Made by a program: the position numbers and the translations under genes
Shown: piece after piece, positions 1 to 8,322 of the stretch
Numbering within the stretch: position 1 is the first letter of the stretch
Layout of the letters: every line of letters begins with the position of its first letter
Notes under the pieces: model-generated
Databases searched by the model: none
What the model was told of the DNA's origin: nothing
The model's input: the letters and a program-made list of their open reading frames with translations, nothing else
NCBI GenBank assembly: GCA_000196815.1
Contig: FP929003.1
Location: 434,001 to 498,000, forward strand
Direction of reading: 5' to 3'
DNA from: Nitrospira defluvii
GTDB taxonomy: Bacteria > Nitrospirota > Nitrospiria > Nitrospirales > Nitrospiraceae
Length of the DNA: 64,000 nt

Positions 1-1235
1 AACTCTATTGCGAGGATGTGCCGCTCTCGCGCATTGCGAAAGAGGTCGGAACCCCTTGCTATGTGTATAGTCACCACACGCTTGTCCGCCACTTCCGTGT
101 CTACGATAGTGCCTTTCAGAACATTCCTCACATTGTCGCCTTTGCCATGAAGGCCAATTCCAATTTGGCGGTGCTTCGTATGATGGCCAAGGAAGGAAGC
201 GGTGTCGATATCGTCTCCGGAGGAGAACTATTTCGTGCGCTGAAGGCAGGGGTGCCTCCCGGCAAGATCGTCTTTGCCGGTGTCGGAAAGAAGCCGGAGG
301 AAATTCGCGACGCCTTGAAGGCGGATATTCTGATGTTCAATGTCGAATCGTCCGCGGAGCTGCAGGCTATCAACGACGTGGCGGCGTCCATGGGCGTCAA
401 GGCGCGTGTGGCCTTGCGCATCAATCCCGACATTGATCCGAAAACGCATCCCTACATTTCGACGGGCTTGAAGAAGAGCAAATTCGGGATTGCGGCGGAT
501 CGTGCCATTGAGGAATTCAAGGCAGCCGCAGCGTTCAGCCACATCGAAGTGGTGGGGTTGCATGCACATATCGGGTCGCAATTGACGCAAGTAGCCCCCT
601 TCGTCGAGTCGCTGAAGAAGGTGTTGACGATGGTGCAGACCCTGGCCGAGCAGGGAATTCCTATTCGCTATTTGAATATCGGCGGCGGTCTGGGGATTAC
701 GTATTCAGATGAAACTCCTCCGGAACCGAAAGATTTGGCGGCGGCGATTTTCCCGCTTGTGCGCGACTTGAAGTGTGTCCTGATCATGGAGCCTGGGCGT
801 GTGATCGTGGGGAATGCCGGCGTGTTGCTCACAAAGGTGTTATACACGAAGGACGGCGAAACCAAACGGTTCCTGATTGTGGATGCGGCGATGAACGATC
901 TGATTCGCCCCAGCCTGTATGATGCCCATCACGATATAAAGCCGGTGTATGAAAATGTGGCGCGTGGGGCAAAGGAGACCGTCGATGTAGTCGGGCCAGT
1001 CTGTGAATCCGGTGATTTTCTGGCGAAAGACCGGGCCATGCCGGAAATGAATGCCGGAGATCTCATGGCCGTAATGAGTGCAGGCGCTTACGGATTCGTC
1101 ATGTCCTCTAATTATAATTCGCGACCTCGTGTGCCGGAGGTTCTGGTTCATGAGGGGCAGATCCATGTCATTCGCGCGCGTGAGAGTTACGACGACCTGG
1201 TGCACGGCGAGCAGATACCGGCGTTTCTTTCCTAG
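1..1235 (+). CDS. lysA: Diaminopimelate decarboxylase, 5' end cut by window edge
   Basis: Last step of lysine synthesis: PLP-dependent decarboxylation of meso-diaminopimelate to L-lysine in the cytoplasm. The reading frame is open back to base 3 and encodes LYCEDVPLSRIA, the usual LysA lead-in, so the GTG at 18 is an internal valine and the true start lies upstream of the window. The PLP lysine lies in FAMKANSNLA, followed by the barrel motif GLHAHIGSQ, the phosphate-binding GGGLG and the C-terminal half of the active site (ESGDFLA, GAYGFVMSSNYN). About 410 residues are visible, close to full length. dapA follows 36 bases downstream and then dapB, so this is a lysine operon. Fold and family assignment are secure; only the start is missing. 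Confidence 0.96.
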   Translation, partial: LYCEDVPLSRIAKEVGTPCYVYSHHTLVRHFRVYDSAFQNIPHIVAFAMKANSNLAVLRMMAKEGSGVDIVSGGELFRALKAGVPPGKIVFAGVGKKPEEIRDALKADILMFNVESSAELQAINDVAASMGVKARVALRINPDIDPKTHPYISTGLKKSKFGIAADRAIEEFKAAAAFSHIEVVGLHAHIGSQLTQVAPFVESLKKVLTMVQTLAEQGIPIRYLNIGGGLGITYSDETPPEPKDLAAAIFPLVRDLKCVLIMEPGRVIVGNAGVLLTKVLYTKDGETKRFLIVDAAMNDLIRPSLYDAHHDIKPVYENVARGAKETVDVVGPVCESGDFLAKDRAMPEMNAGDLMAVMSAGAYGFVMSSNYNSRPRVPEVLVHEGQIHVIRARESYDDLVHGEQIPAFLS

Positions 1236-1271
1236 CCCGTAGTATTTACTGTCTTCCTTATGGAGCGTCCC

Positions 1272-2144
1272 ATGTTCACAGGATCCTTGGTCGCCATTGT
1301 GACGCCGTTTAAGAACGGTAAGCTCGATGAACAGTCCCTCGGGGACCTGATCGAATGGCAGATCACTAGCGGTACGCATGGGATTGTTCCCTGCGGCACG
1401 ACCGGTGAGTCTGCCACGTTGACCCATGCCGAGCACGATCGTGTGGTGGCATTCACGGTCGAAGTCGCCAGGCGACGAGTCCCAGTGATCGCGGGAACGG
1501 GATCAAATAGCACTGCAGAAGCGATTGCTCTGACCAAGCACGCGAAAGCCGCAGGGGCTGATGGCGCACTGCTGATCACGCCCTATTACAATAAGCCTAC
1601 GCAGGAAGGACTATTTCTGCACTACAAGGCGGTCGCGGAGGCAGTCGATTTACCCCTTGTCCTCTATAACATTCCCGGGCGAACCGGCGTAAATATGATG
1701 CCAAGCACCGTTTCACGATTAACGGTGTGCCCAACGATTGTTGCCATAAAAGAAGGAAGCGGCTCGGTTCAGCAAGCATCAGAAATCATACAGCTTTGCG
1801 GGGAGCGTCTGGCCGTGTTGGCAGGAGATGATGCGTTGACCTTGCCGATGATGGCCGTGGGTGGCAAGGGAGTGATTACGGTGACGGCCAATTTAGTGCC
1901 CAGTGATATGGCCGAGTTAGTCAATGCGTTTTTGGCTGGTCGAGTTGATGATGCGCGGGCGAAGCACTATCGGCTCTATCCGCTGTTTACGGCTCTCTTT
2001 TATGAAACCAATCCAATTCCTGTGAAGGAAGCGCTGCATATGATGGGCAAGATCGATCGCGAGATGCGGTTGCCGTTGTGCCCAATGGGAATCGACAATA
2101 GAGAAAAACTTCGGCATGCGATGAAAGAGGCCGGGCTGGTGTAG
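1272..2144 (+). CDS. dapA: 4-hydroxy-tetrahydrodipicolinate synthase
   Basis: Condenses pyruvate with aspartate semialdehyde, the first committed step towards diaminopimelate. 290 residues from the chosen start, normal for the family. The Schiff-base lysine is Lys160 in VAIKEGSG, the catalytic tyrosine is Tyr132 in LYNIPGRTG, and the substrate loop CGTTGES is at 41-47. An ATG at 1260 is in frame, but GGAG sits 6 bases before the ATG at 1272, and MFTGSLVAIVTPF is the classic DapA N-terminus, so 1272 is preferred. It lies between lysA and dapB on the same strand with short gaps, consistent with one transcript. Confidence 0.97.
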   Translation: MFTGSLVAIVTPFKNGKLDEQSLGDLIEWQITSGTHGIVPCGTTGESATLTHAEHDRVVAFTVEVARRRVPVIAGTGSNSTAEAIALTKHAKAAGADGALLITPYYNKPTQEGLFLHYKAVAEAVDLPLVLYNIPGRTGVNMMPSTVSRLTVCPTIVAIKEGSGSVQQASEIIQLCGERLAVLAGDDALTLPMMAVGGKGVITVTANLVPSDMAELVNAFLAGRVDDARAKHYRLYPLFTALFYETNPIPVKEALHMMGKIDREMRLPLCPMGIDNREKLRHAMKEAGLV

Positions 2145-2173
2145 TCGGTCTGCTGCTGGTAAAGGTTGTTGCC

Positions 2174-2977
2174 ATGATCAAGGTTGTTATTACTGGTGCG
2201 GCGGGACGAATGGGTTCTCGCCTCGTGTCCTTGGTAAAAGATTCTGCATTCTTGACCCTTGCGGGAGCTGTGGAGGGCAAGGGGCATCATGCAGTGGGCG
2301 AAGACTCCGGCGAAGTGGCTGGTTGTGGGCGAACAGGGGTGCCGATTGTCGACGATCTTTCCAGTTTGATGGAGCGTGGGGAAGTCGTGGTAGATTTCAC
2401 AACGCCTGCGGCGACTCTTGGGCATTTGAAGATTGTGGCTCAACATCGACGTGGCATTGTGGTTGGGACAACCGGCTTTTCATCGTCAGAGTTGGATGAG
2501 CTCCGAAGTGTGAGTAAGCAGATCCCTTGCGTGTTTTCCCCCAATATGAGTGTGGGGGTTAATGTAATTTACAAGGTGATCGCCGAAATGGCCAAGACGC
2601 TCGGGGAGGACTACGATATCGAAGTGATCGAAGCCCACCACCGCCTGAAGAAGGATGCTCCGAGTGGTACTGCGCTCAAAATGGCGGAGGTCTTGGCTCG
2701 CGCAGTCAATCGAGACCTTGGTCAAGTCGGTGTTTATGCGCGAAAAGGCCTAATAGGCGAGCGGAAAAGGGGCGAAATCGGAATTCAGACTATTCGAGCC
2801 GGAGACATCGTCGGAGACCATACCGTGATGTTTGGAACGATGGGCGAACGAATTGAGCTCACTCATCGTGCGAGCAGCCGGGACACATTTGCCAGAGGAG
2901 CCCTCCGTGCCGCCCGCTGGGTTGTGAAGCAGCCACCCGGTCTTTATGACATGCTGGATGTATTGAGCCTCAAGTAA
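2174..2977 (+). CDS. dapB: 4-hydroxy-tetrahydrodipicolinate reductase
   Basis: NAD(P)H-dependent reductase producing tetrahydrodipicolinate, the step after DapA. 267 residues. The N-terminal Rossmann motif is GAAGRMG (residues 8-14). The family signature EAHHRLKKDAPSGTAL carries the catalytic histidine pair and the lysine that binds substrate. GTTGF and the SPNMSVGVN loop are also present. The 29-base gap after dapA supports co-transcription. In this genome its product is expected to go straight to DapL (14992-16167) rather than through the succinylase branch; that is inferred from DapL being present and no dapD/dapE being in the window. Confidence 0.97.
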   Translation: MIKVVITGAAGRMGSRLVSLVKDSAFLTLAGAVEGKGHHAVGEDSGEVAGCGRTGVPIVDDLSSLMERGEVVVDFTTPAATLGHLKIVAQHRRGIVVGTTGFSSSELDELRSVSKQIPCVFSPNMSVGVNVIYKVIAEMAKTLGEDYDIEVIEAHHRLKKDAPSGTALKMAEVLARAVNRDLGQVGVYARKGLIGERKRGEIGIQTIRAGDIVGDHTVMFGTMGERIELTHRASSRDTFARGALRAARWVVKQPPGLYDMLDVLSLK

Positions 2978-3291
2978 AAAATCCTCCGAGGCTACCTCTT
3001 TTTCATTCCAAGACACCTGGAATGATTTGGTGCTTTTGATATGAGGATTCCTTTGTCGCTGGGATCACTGCCTGAATATGTAGAAACGTAAAATCTTGGG
3101 GATTGGATAGAGAATCTGGGCAGACCTGGCAGTTAGCTCCAAACATTGGCTAGTAGGATAAAGAGGAGGATTGCTCTGCGATGAGAGAGGCATCAAGTCC
3201 AGAGTGGACACAATGCTCGAGGAAGTTGGGGTAACCCACCTTCGGCTCAACGCATGTGAGCGGTCCTGTGAAGGATTATTATCGCGACGGG
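2978..3291. other. Intergenic stretch without a recognisable gene
   Basis: AT-richer than its surroundings and carrying stops in all frames apart from short chance ORFs. A 7-bp inverted repeat (CATTCCA at 3004-3010, TGGAATG at 3018-3024) lies just after dapB, but no T-run follows it on the plus strand, so I do not call it a terminator. I see no tRNA, repeat or confident promoter here. Confidence 0.5.
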
Positions 3292-3504
3292 TTAATGTCG
3301 TGACGTGATCGGTCTCGGTTCTGCGTCAGCTGCTTTTCGTCGGCCACAGTTGAGGCACGCAAGGACTGTGATCGCCAAGCCAGCATTCAGGTCAACCGCC
3401 CGTTCCGGCAACATTGTTCCGCGGCATTTGTCACATTTATGCATTCCTGGCTTATAACATTGCGCTGTAGGATAAACCATCCATCTGAAGTACTGTATAA
3501 GCAT
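3292..3504 (-). CDS. Small zinc-ribbon-like protein (two CxxC knuckles)
   Basis: A short frame encoding a protein with CDKC near the N-terminal third and CLNC near the C-terminus, spaced as in a one-domain zinc ribbon, followed by a polar tail. The most upstream ATG (3504) gives 70 residues and has GAGGGG about 10 bases upstream. A later ATG at 3444 would give 50 residues beginning MHKCDKC, which keeps all four cysteines and is perhaps more natural. Metal binding is inferred only from cysteine spacing; I do not know the function. The gene stands alone between dapB and the YHS protein. Confidence 0.5.
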   Translation of the reverse strand: MLIQYFRWMVYPTAQCYKPGMHKCDKCRGTMLPERAVDLNAGLAITVLACLNCGRRKAADAEPRPITSRH

Positions 3505-3669
3505 GGGAAAAGGCCCCTCATAGACACAAAAGCATCTGGGCCATTTGGTCCTAAGATTGCCCCTTACGGGATTGTTCCATGCTAGTAAGATGGCGAGGTA
3601 GGGGCCGTCACTGTTTTCACGTCATGGACGATGGCCTAATATTTAGTGGCGTTAGCAGGATGCACTACC

Positions 3670-3930
3670 ATGTATAGATTATTGCTGGTTTCCGGTTTGC
3701 TCGTGCTCCTCTACTACCTGCTTCGCAGGGCAATTAGAAAAATGAGAGCGGATGGCGGGGCGGTGAGCCTTCAAGAAGAGCAGGTGGCTGGAAATCAAAT
3801 GATTCAAGACCCGGTGTGCCGGGTCTTCATTCCTCGTGGCAATGCGGTGAGAGAGGAGATTGGAGGGCAGACCTATTATTTCTGCAGTCGTAGTTGCGCC
3901 GATACGTTTCAGAAGCAACTTTCTAGTTAG
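3670..3930 (+). CDS. Membrane-anchored YHS/TRASH-type metal-binding protein
   Basis: 86 residues. One hydrophobic N-terminal helix (about residues 2-18) anchors the protein. The C-terminal half has the YHS-like pattern MIQDPVCRVFIP followed by GGQTYYFCSRSCADTF, with conserved cysteines in DPVC and FCSRSC. YHS domains are found on metal transporters and heavy-metal proteins, so metal sensing or delivery at the membrane is plausible but inferred. The frame is open to a GTG at 3646, but the ATG at 3670 begins the hydrophobic helix cleanly and has AGGA 10 bases upstream. Its TAG stop overlaps the TAA stop of the convergent lipoprotein gene in the four bases TTAG (3927-3930). Confidence 0.72.
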   Translation: MYRLLLVSGLLVLLYYLLRRAIRKMRADGGAVSLQEEQVAGNQMIQDPVCRVFIPRGNAVREEIGGQTYYFCSRSCADTFQKQLSS

Positions 3931-4229
3931 CAGCCGGAATAGCTAGAGTCCGAGACCATTTCGTCCTTACTGAAAAACAGAATCAACTGGCATTCGTTTG
4001 CCTTAAAGTTAAATAGCGGTGGCCCTGCCTTTCCCCCCGCAATTCGATTGTAGGTCCACTTCTCTCCACCGAAGAATCGGGACGTCTTGGCATCAGGAGC
4101 GCCCAATTCCTTTTCGATCCACGCACGATCTTTTCCCTGATAACGAGTAAGGGAGGCATCTAGGTAAGGATTGTGACTGCAGGCTCCGGCCAGGAGGGCG
4201 ATCGCTAGAAGCCAGGCTGATTTGCGCAT
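3927..4229 (-). CDS. Small BamE/SmpA-like lipoprotein
   Basis: 100 residues starting MRKSAWLLAIALLAGAC, a signal peptide ending in a lipobox (LAGAC), so it is lipidated on cysteine 17 and exported. The mature part has YQGKDRAWIEKELGAPD, the small helix-turn motif of the SmpA/OmlA (BamE-like) fold, then KWTYNR and a C-terminal strand. An ATG 30 bases upstream (4259) is in frame, but AGGAGG lies 9 bases before the ATG at 4229, which fixes the start. No BAM partner is nearby, so a role in outer-membrane assembly is only suggested. It could be one of many BamE-fold lipoproteins of unknown role. Confidence 0.75.
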   Translation of the reverse strand: MRKSAWLLAIALLAGACSHNPYLDASLTRYQGKDRAWIEKELGAPDAKTSRFFGGEKWTYNRIAGGKAGPPLFNFKANECQLILFFSKDEMVSDSSYSGC

Positions 4230-4347
4230 ATAGGTTGTCCTCCTGAATCCGGGGTGCAAAGCGCGACATTAGTGCCCATTGCGGGAAAAATCTTAGCGTT
4301 CACCATTCTCATCTGTCAAACAAGTCTAGCACGACCGCCCTGACTTA

Positions 4348-4376
4348 TTGCCTTGGTATCGAGTTGCTTCTACAAT
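4348..4376 (+). promoter_or_regulatory. Sigma70-type promoter for the transaldolase gene
   Basis: TTGCCT (4348-4353), a 17-base spacer and TACAAT (4371-4376), 50 bases before the ATG at 4427, which itself has an AGGAAAGGA ribosome site. Predicted by eye from consensus only. Confidence 0.5.
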
Positions 4377-4426
4377 GACTTGAGGAACGGTGGGTCGAAT
4401 GCTCAGAGCGAGGAAAGGATCTTCAA

Positions 4427-5074
4427 ATGCAAATCTATCTTGATACGGCCAATGTGAAAGAAATCCAAGAGGGGGCCAACCTGGGCCTTATCGACGGTGT
4501 GACAACTAACCCTTCGCTTGTCGCCAAGGAAGGGCGTAGTTTCAAGGAGATGCTGCTCGAAATCTGTAAGATGGTCGATGGTCCGATCAGTGCAGAGGTG
4601 GTTGGTGTCGAATCCGAGGCCATGATCAAAGAAGGGCGAGATCTGGCCAAAGTTCACAAGAATATCGTGGTGAAAGTTCCCCTTATCCCGGAGGGGCTTC
4701 GGGCCACAAAGAAGCTCGCCGCAGAGGGGATTCGTGTGAATGTCACCTTGTGCTTCTCCCCGACGCAGGCCTTGCTGGCCGCGAAGGCGGGCGCGTGGTG
4801 TGTTTCTCCATTCATCGGTCGTCTCGACGACGTGAGTTCGGATGGAATGGCACTAATCCGCCAGATCGTCACGATTTATAAGAACTACGATTATAAAACG
4901 CAGGTCCTCGTCGCGAGCGTCCGCCATCCGCAACACGTCGTCGAAGCAGCGTTGGCCGGGGGGCACATTTGCACGATGCCTTACGCCGTGTTTCAGCAGC
5001 TTGTGAAGCATCCGCTGACTGACATTGGGCTGAAAAAATTTCTGGCCGATTGGGATGCTATGGGAAAGAAATAG
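4427..5074 (+). CDS. tal: Transaldolase, short (FSA/TalC-like) class
   Basis: 215 residues, the compact transaldolase subfamily that also contains fructose-6-phosphate aldolase. It transfers the dihydroxyacetone unit between sugar phosphates in the non-oxidative pentose phosphate pathway. [10 protein letters not shown] with the catalytic Asp, GVTTNPSL and the Schiff-base Lys83 in [12 protein letters not shown] are all intact, followed by the phosphate loop near [17 protein letters not shown]. The start has a strong AGGAAAGGA site. It is transcribed alone, convergent with the downstream glycosylase gene. Sequence alone cannot separate transaldolase from aldolase activity; transaldolase is the commoner annotation for this length and N-terminus. 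Confidence 0.93.
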   Translation: MQIYLDTANVKEIQEGANLGLIDGVTTNPSLVAKEGRSFKEMLLEICKMVDGPISAEVVGVESEAMIKEGRDLAKVHKNIVVKVPLIPEGLRATKKLAAEGIRVNVTLCFSPTQALLAAKAGAWCVSPFIGRLDDVSSDGMALIRQIVTIYKNYDYKTQVLVASVRHPQHVVEAALAGGHICTMPYAVFQQLVKHPLTDIGLKKFLADWDAMGKK

Positions 5075-5087
5075 ACTTTCGAGGCGG

Positions 5088-5786
5088 CTAATCGCTCAAT
5101 GGTGCTGCGGCGAGTTTCTGCTGGGCCTTGAGAAAAACGCGGTGGAACATTGGTCGAGTCAACTTGCCGGTGAACGTGTTTTGCTGGCTAGGGTGGTATG
5201 AGCCGACTAAGGTCACGCCCCAAGGTAAATCGTAGACGACCTCGTGCCCAAATAGAGGGAGCGGGCTGGGCGGGGCTAGTCCCAATTCACGGCTCGCCTT
5301 GAGATAGTGATCGAATGCAATCTTACCCAAGGTGACGACTACACGCATTCGCTTCAATAGCCGTAGTTCGCGCAAGACAAATGGCCGGCAGGCCGTGAAC
5401 TCATCGGGAGTCGGTTTGTTTGCGGGTGGTGCGCACCGGACGGTCGCGCCGATATAGCAGTCGGTGAGAGTGAGGCCGTCGCCCGCATGTATGGATGTCG
5501 CCTGGTTGGCGAACCCGAACCGGTGCAACGCTTCATACAGCCAATCCCCACTGCGGTCTCCGGTAAATACGCGTCCGGTTCGGTTCCCCCCATGCGCCGC
5601 GGGCGCGAGGCCCAAAACATAGAGCTTGGCGTTGGGATCTCCGAATCCAGGGACCGGCTTCCCCCAATAGGACCAATCGCGGAACTGGCGTCGTTTGTCC
5701 CTGGCCACCGCTTCTCGGTAGGCAACCAACCGGGGGCAGCGCGTGCAGGCGACGATGTCGTTGTTGAGTATGGAGAGTGCCGACAT
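5088..5786 (-). CDS. udgB: Family 5 (UdgB-type) uracil-DNA glycosylase
   Basis: 232 residues. Removes uracil and some other deaminated bases from DNA. Motif A reads GLAPAAHGGNRTGR, the family 5 form that lacks the polar Asp/Asn of families 1 and 4, and the second motif is GSYHPSQQNTFTG. Four cysteines (CTRC near residue 15, then VRC and TAC near 117-132) match the 4Fe-4S site of families 4 and 5. It is divergent from the lytic transglycosylase gene. There is no clear ribosome site; a TG-extended TACACT at plus-strand 5796-5801 ends 9 bases before the ATG, so the mRNA may be leaderless. Confidence 0.9.
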   Translation of the reverse strand: MSALSILNNDIVACTRCPRLVAYREAVARDKRRQFRDWSYWGKPVPGFGDPNAKLYVLGLAPAAHGGNRTGRVFTGDRSGDWLYEALHRFGFANQATSIHAGDGLTLTDCYIGATVRCAPPANKPTPDEFTACRPFVLRELRLLKRMRVVVTLGKIAFDHYLKASRELGLAPPSPLPLFGHEVVYDLPWGVTLVGSYHPSQQNTFTGKLTRPMFHRVFLKAQQKLAAAPLSD

Positions 5787-5818
5787 GAGGTGGGAAGTGT
5801 ACCAAAACCAGGAGTTGC

Positions 5819-5847
5819 TTGTCCCTTGATGAGCTAGTTGCTAGCAT
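5819..5847 (+). promoter_or_regulatory. Candidate promoter for the lytic transglycosylase operon
   Basis: TTGTCC (5819-5824), a 17-base spacer and TAGCAT (5842-5847), 34 bases before the ATG at 5882. Moderate match to sigma70 consensus, in the only non-coding gap upstream of the 5882-10953 gene run. Confidence 0.38.
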
Positions 5848-5881
5848 GGGCTATCAGTCGTGACGAAAGGATAACAGGGGC

Positions 5882-6961
5882 ATGTGGAACAAAGCGCGGT
5901 GTGTTCAGGCTTTTCTAGCGTGCGTCACAATGCTGTTCGGCCTGTCGTTCGCCATGCCGGTGCTATCGGCGGAATCGAATTCTGCCGCATCGGCCGGCGC
6001 TAAGCCGGAGGAGGGCCGGAGCGCCCAGGAGTCCGATCAGATGCCGGTCGCGCCGCCGGGCGAGTCGGAGTTGGTGCCTGAGCTTGAAGACCGATTGGTC
6101 ATCCTTCCCGAAATCAAACGGGAGGGAGAGCGCTTTTTCCTCAGCTCCTTCAAGCTGCCCGATAAGTTGACGTTCGCCGGGCAAGCCATTCCGTTGGACA
6201 GCTGGCAGGTGCGTGAGCGGATCGAGTACGAATTCTATCAGTTCCTCGAAGATCAAGGTGAAAGCATCATTCTGGCAAAACGGACAGGGCGATGTTTTGC
6301 GCCGGCTGAGAAGCAGCTGGCTGAGGCCGGATTGCCGGATGACTTGAAATATATGTTGCTGGTCGAGAGCAAGTGTATCGCGGCCGCCTATTCGCGGGCC
6401 AAGGCATCAGGTCCCTGGCAGTTCATTAATTCCACGGGCCGACGGTATAAACTCCATAACGAACGTTGGCTGGATGAACGCCGCAATCTCGAAATGTCCA
6501 CCGAAGCCGCCATCAAGTATCTACGGTATCTGCGGGACCTGTATCAGGGAGATTGGTTCCTGGCGATGGCGTCCTACAACGCCGGGGAAGACCGCGTGCG
6601 GAAATTGATCAAAGAACAGAAGATCAATGACTACTGGCGCATGCACGGCCCACGAGAGACCATGCGGTATGTGGCGCGCATTATTGCGGCGAAAGAAATC
6701 TATTCCCAGCCGGAGAAGTATCTTGGCCTGACCAAGAAGGATCTGTATCCTCCGCTTGAAACAGAGACGGTGACGGTCATCATCAAGGAGCCGCAGCGCC
6801 GCCTCACGGCGATCGCCGAGGAATACGGAACCTATTTTCTTGAATTGAAGATGTTGAATCCGGAATTCACGAAGGACTACTTGCCAAAGGGCACCTACCA
6901 GGTTAAGGTGCCGCGACAGACCTGTCCGAATCGCTGTTTCAAGCAAGACAAGCTCCCATAG
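5882..6961 (+). CDS. Exported SLT-family lytic transglycosylase with LysM-like tail
   Basis: 359 residues. The N-terminus is a signal peptide (about 1-30, ending near VLSAES), then an acidic low-complexity linker. The central region holds the SLT fold: LPDDLKYMLLVESKCIAAAYS contains the catalytic glutamate (LLVESK), followed by ASGPWQFINSTGRRY and MASYNAGEDRVRKLI, the standard MltD/Slt motifs. The C-terminal ETVTVIIKEPQRRLTAIAEEYG resembles a LysM peptidoglycan-binding repeat. It cleaves glycan strands with 1,6-anhydro-muramyl ends in the periplasm. It lies 5 bases upstream of the glycerate kinase gene. Closest to MltD in layout, though with only one LysM-like segment, so I leave the symbol blank. 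Confidence 0.9.
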   Translation: MWNKARCVQAFLACVTMLFGLSFAMPVLSAESNSAASAGAKPEEGRSAQESDQMPVAPPGESELVPELEDRLVILPEIKREGERFFLSSFKLPDKLTFAGQAIPLDSWQVRERIEYEFYQFLEDQGESIILAKRTGRCFAPAEKQLAEAGLPDDLKYMLLVESKCIAAAYSRAKASGPWQFINSTGRRYKLHNERWLDERRNLEMSTEAAIKYLRYLRDLYQGDWFLAMASYNAGEDRVRKLIKEQKINDYWRMHGPRETMRYVARIIAAKEIYSQPEKYLGLTKKDLYPPLETETVTVIIKEPQRRLTAIAEEYGTYFLELKMLNPEFTKDYLPKGTYQVKVPRQTCPNRCFKQDKLP

Positions 6962-6966
6962 TACCC

Positions 6967-8307
6967 ATGATACAAGCCGGAGTCTCGCAGCCCAGGGCAC
7001 GAGCCCTCTTCGAAGCACTGTTTCGTGCGGGACTCCAGGCCGTCGATCCTTACGCGGCGGTGTGCCGTCAGGTCCGCTTCCGGAGCGGGCAACTCACCAT
7101 CGGTTCGCAGCGCTATCCTCTTTCACAACATCAGCGACTGGTGGTGGTCGGGGCCGGGAAGGCGTCGGGTCGTATGGCACAGGCGTTGGAGCGGCAGGTG
7201 GGCGCGAGGATCGACACCGGACTGGTCGTGGTGAAATACGGGCATGGTGCCGCGACGAAGAAGATTCGCATCCTGGAAGCCGGGCATCCGGTTCCGGATG
7301 AGGCGGGGCTCCGGGCCAGCCGTGCCATGATGGCATTGATCGGGACGCTGAGACCGGACGACCTGCTGATTGTCCTGTTGTCCGGCGGTGCCTCGAGTCT
7401 CCTTCCCTCCCCCGCTGCGGGGATCACTCTCAGGGACAAGCAGCTGACGACCCAGCTGCTGTTGCGGTCCGGGGCGACCATTCAAGAAATGAATGCGGTT
7501 CGCAAACATGTGTCTTGCGCAAAAGGCGGGCAGCTTGCTGCAGCGACCTCCGCGCGTGTGGCGAGTGTGATCCTCTCGGATGTGATCGGCAATGATCTTG
7601 GTACGATCGGGTCTGGTCCCACCGCGCCTGATCCCACAACATTTCGGGACGCCTGGCGGATTCTGGAGCAATACGAGGTTGCCCGAAAAGTTCCGGCTTC
7701 GGTACGTCGACGTCTGGAAGCGGGCATGAAGAAGAGCCTGCCCGAAACTCCCAAGGCCGGCGCTGCACTCTTTCGCCGTGTGAACAATCTGATCATCGGA
7801 GACAATCGCGCAGCTGTGGATGCCGTCGCGAAGGCCGCGAAGAGGAAGCGGCTACAGACGCTGGTCCTATCCACTACCGTTATAGGGGAAGCTCGCGAAC
7901 TCGCCAAGTTCTTCGGCGCGATGGCCCGGGAGATTGCGCTGCAGGGTCGCCCGGTGGCGCGCCCCTGTTGTGTCATTGCCGGGGGGGAGCCCACAGTGAC
8001 GATTCGAGGTCAGGGAACCGGTGGGCGAGCACAGGAGTTCGCCCTGGCAGCGTCCATGGAGATTGCCGGGCTTTCAAACGTGTGGGTGGCAGGTTTTGCG
8101 ACTGATGGCACAGACGGACCGACCTCCGTCGCAGGCGCAGTGGTAGACGGGGAAACGGTTGCGCGGGCTCGGCGCGCCAAGCTTGATCTGCTCAGCGTAC
8201 TTCAGGACAACGATGCGTATCCGTGCTTCAAGAAACTCCGTGCTCATATTGTGACTGGTCCGACCGGAACCAATGTGAACGATCTTTACCTCCTCCTTGC
8301 ACTCTAG
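6967..8307 (+). CDS. gckA: Glycerate 2-kinase (MOFRL family)
   Basis: 446 residues, the usual size of the DUF4147-MOFRL glycerate kinases. Phosphorylates D-glycerate at C2 using ATP, feeding 2-phosphoglycerate into lower glycolysis. Visible motifs are VVVGAGKASGRMAQALE near residue 60, LLSGGASSLLPSP near 140, NAVRKHVSCAKGGQLA, SDVIGNDLGTIGSGPT, and in the C-terminal MOFRL domain AGGEPTVTIRGQGTGGRAQEFAL and ATDGTDGPT. It is placed between the lytic transglycosylase gene (5 bases) and the PEP-utilising enzyme gene (15 bases), so the three are probably co-transcribed. The link to the PEP-utilising neighbour may be metabolic (2-phosphoglycerate leads to PEP), but this is inference. Confidence 0.92.
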   Translation: MIQAGVSQPRARALFEALFRAGLQAVDPYAAVCRQVRFRSGQLTIGSQRYPLSQHQRLVVVGAGKASGRMAQALERQVGARIDTGLVVVKYGHGAATKKIRILEAGHPVPDEAGLRASRAMMALIGTLRPDDLLIVLLSGGASSLLPSPAAGITLRDKQLTTQLLLRSGATIQEMNAVRKHVSCAKGGQLAAATSARVASVILSDVIGNDLGTIGSGPTAPDPTTFRDAWRILEQYEVARKVPASVRRRLEAGMKKSLPETPKAGAALFRRVNNLIIGDNRAAVDAVAKAAKRKRLQTLVLSTTVIGEARELAKFFGAMAREIALQGRPVARPCCVIAGGEPTVTIRGQGTGGRAQEFALAASMEIAGLSNVWVAGFATDGTDGPTSVAGAVVDGETVARARRAKLDLLSVLQDNDAYPCFKKLRAHIVTGPTGTNVNDLYLLLAL

Positions 8308-8322
8308 CTAGTATCCCCCTCT

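Noticed and set aside
2996-3030. Terminator after dapB
   Set aside because: The CATTCCA/TGGAATG stem is only 7 bp and is not followed by a T-run on the plus strand.
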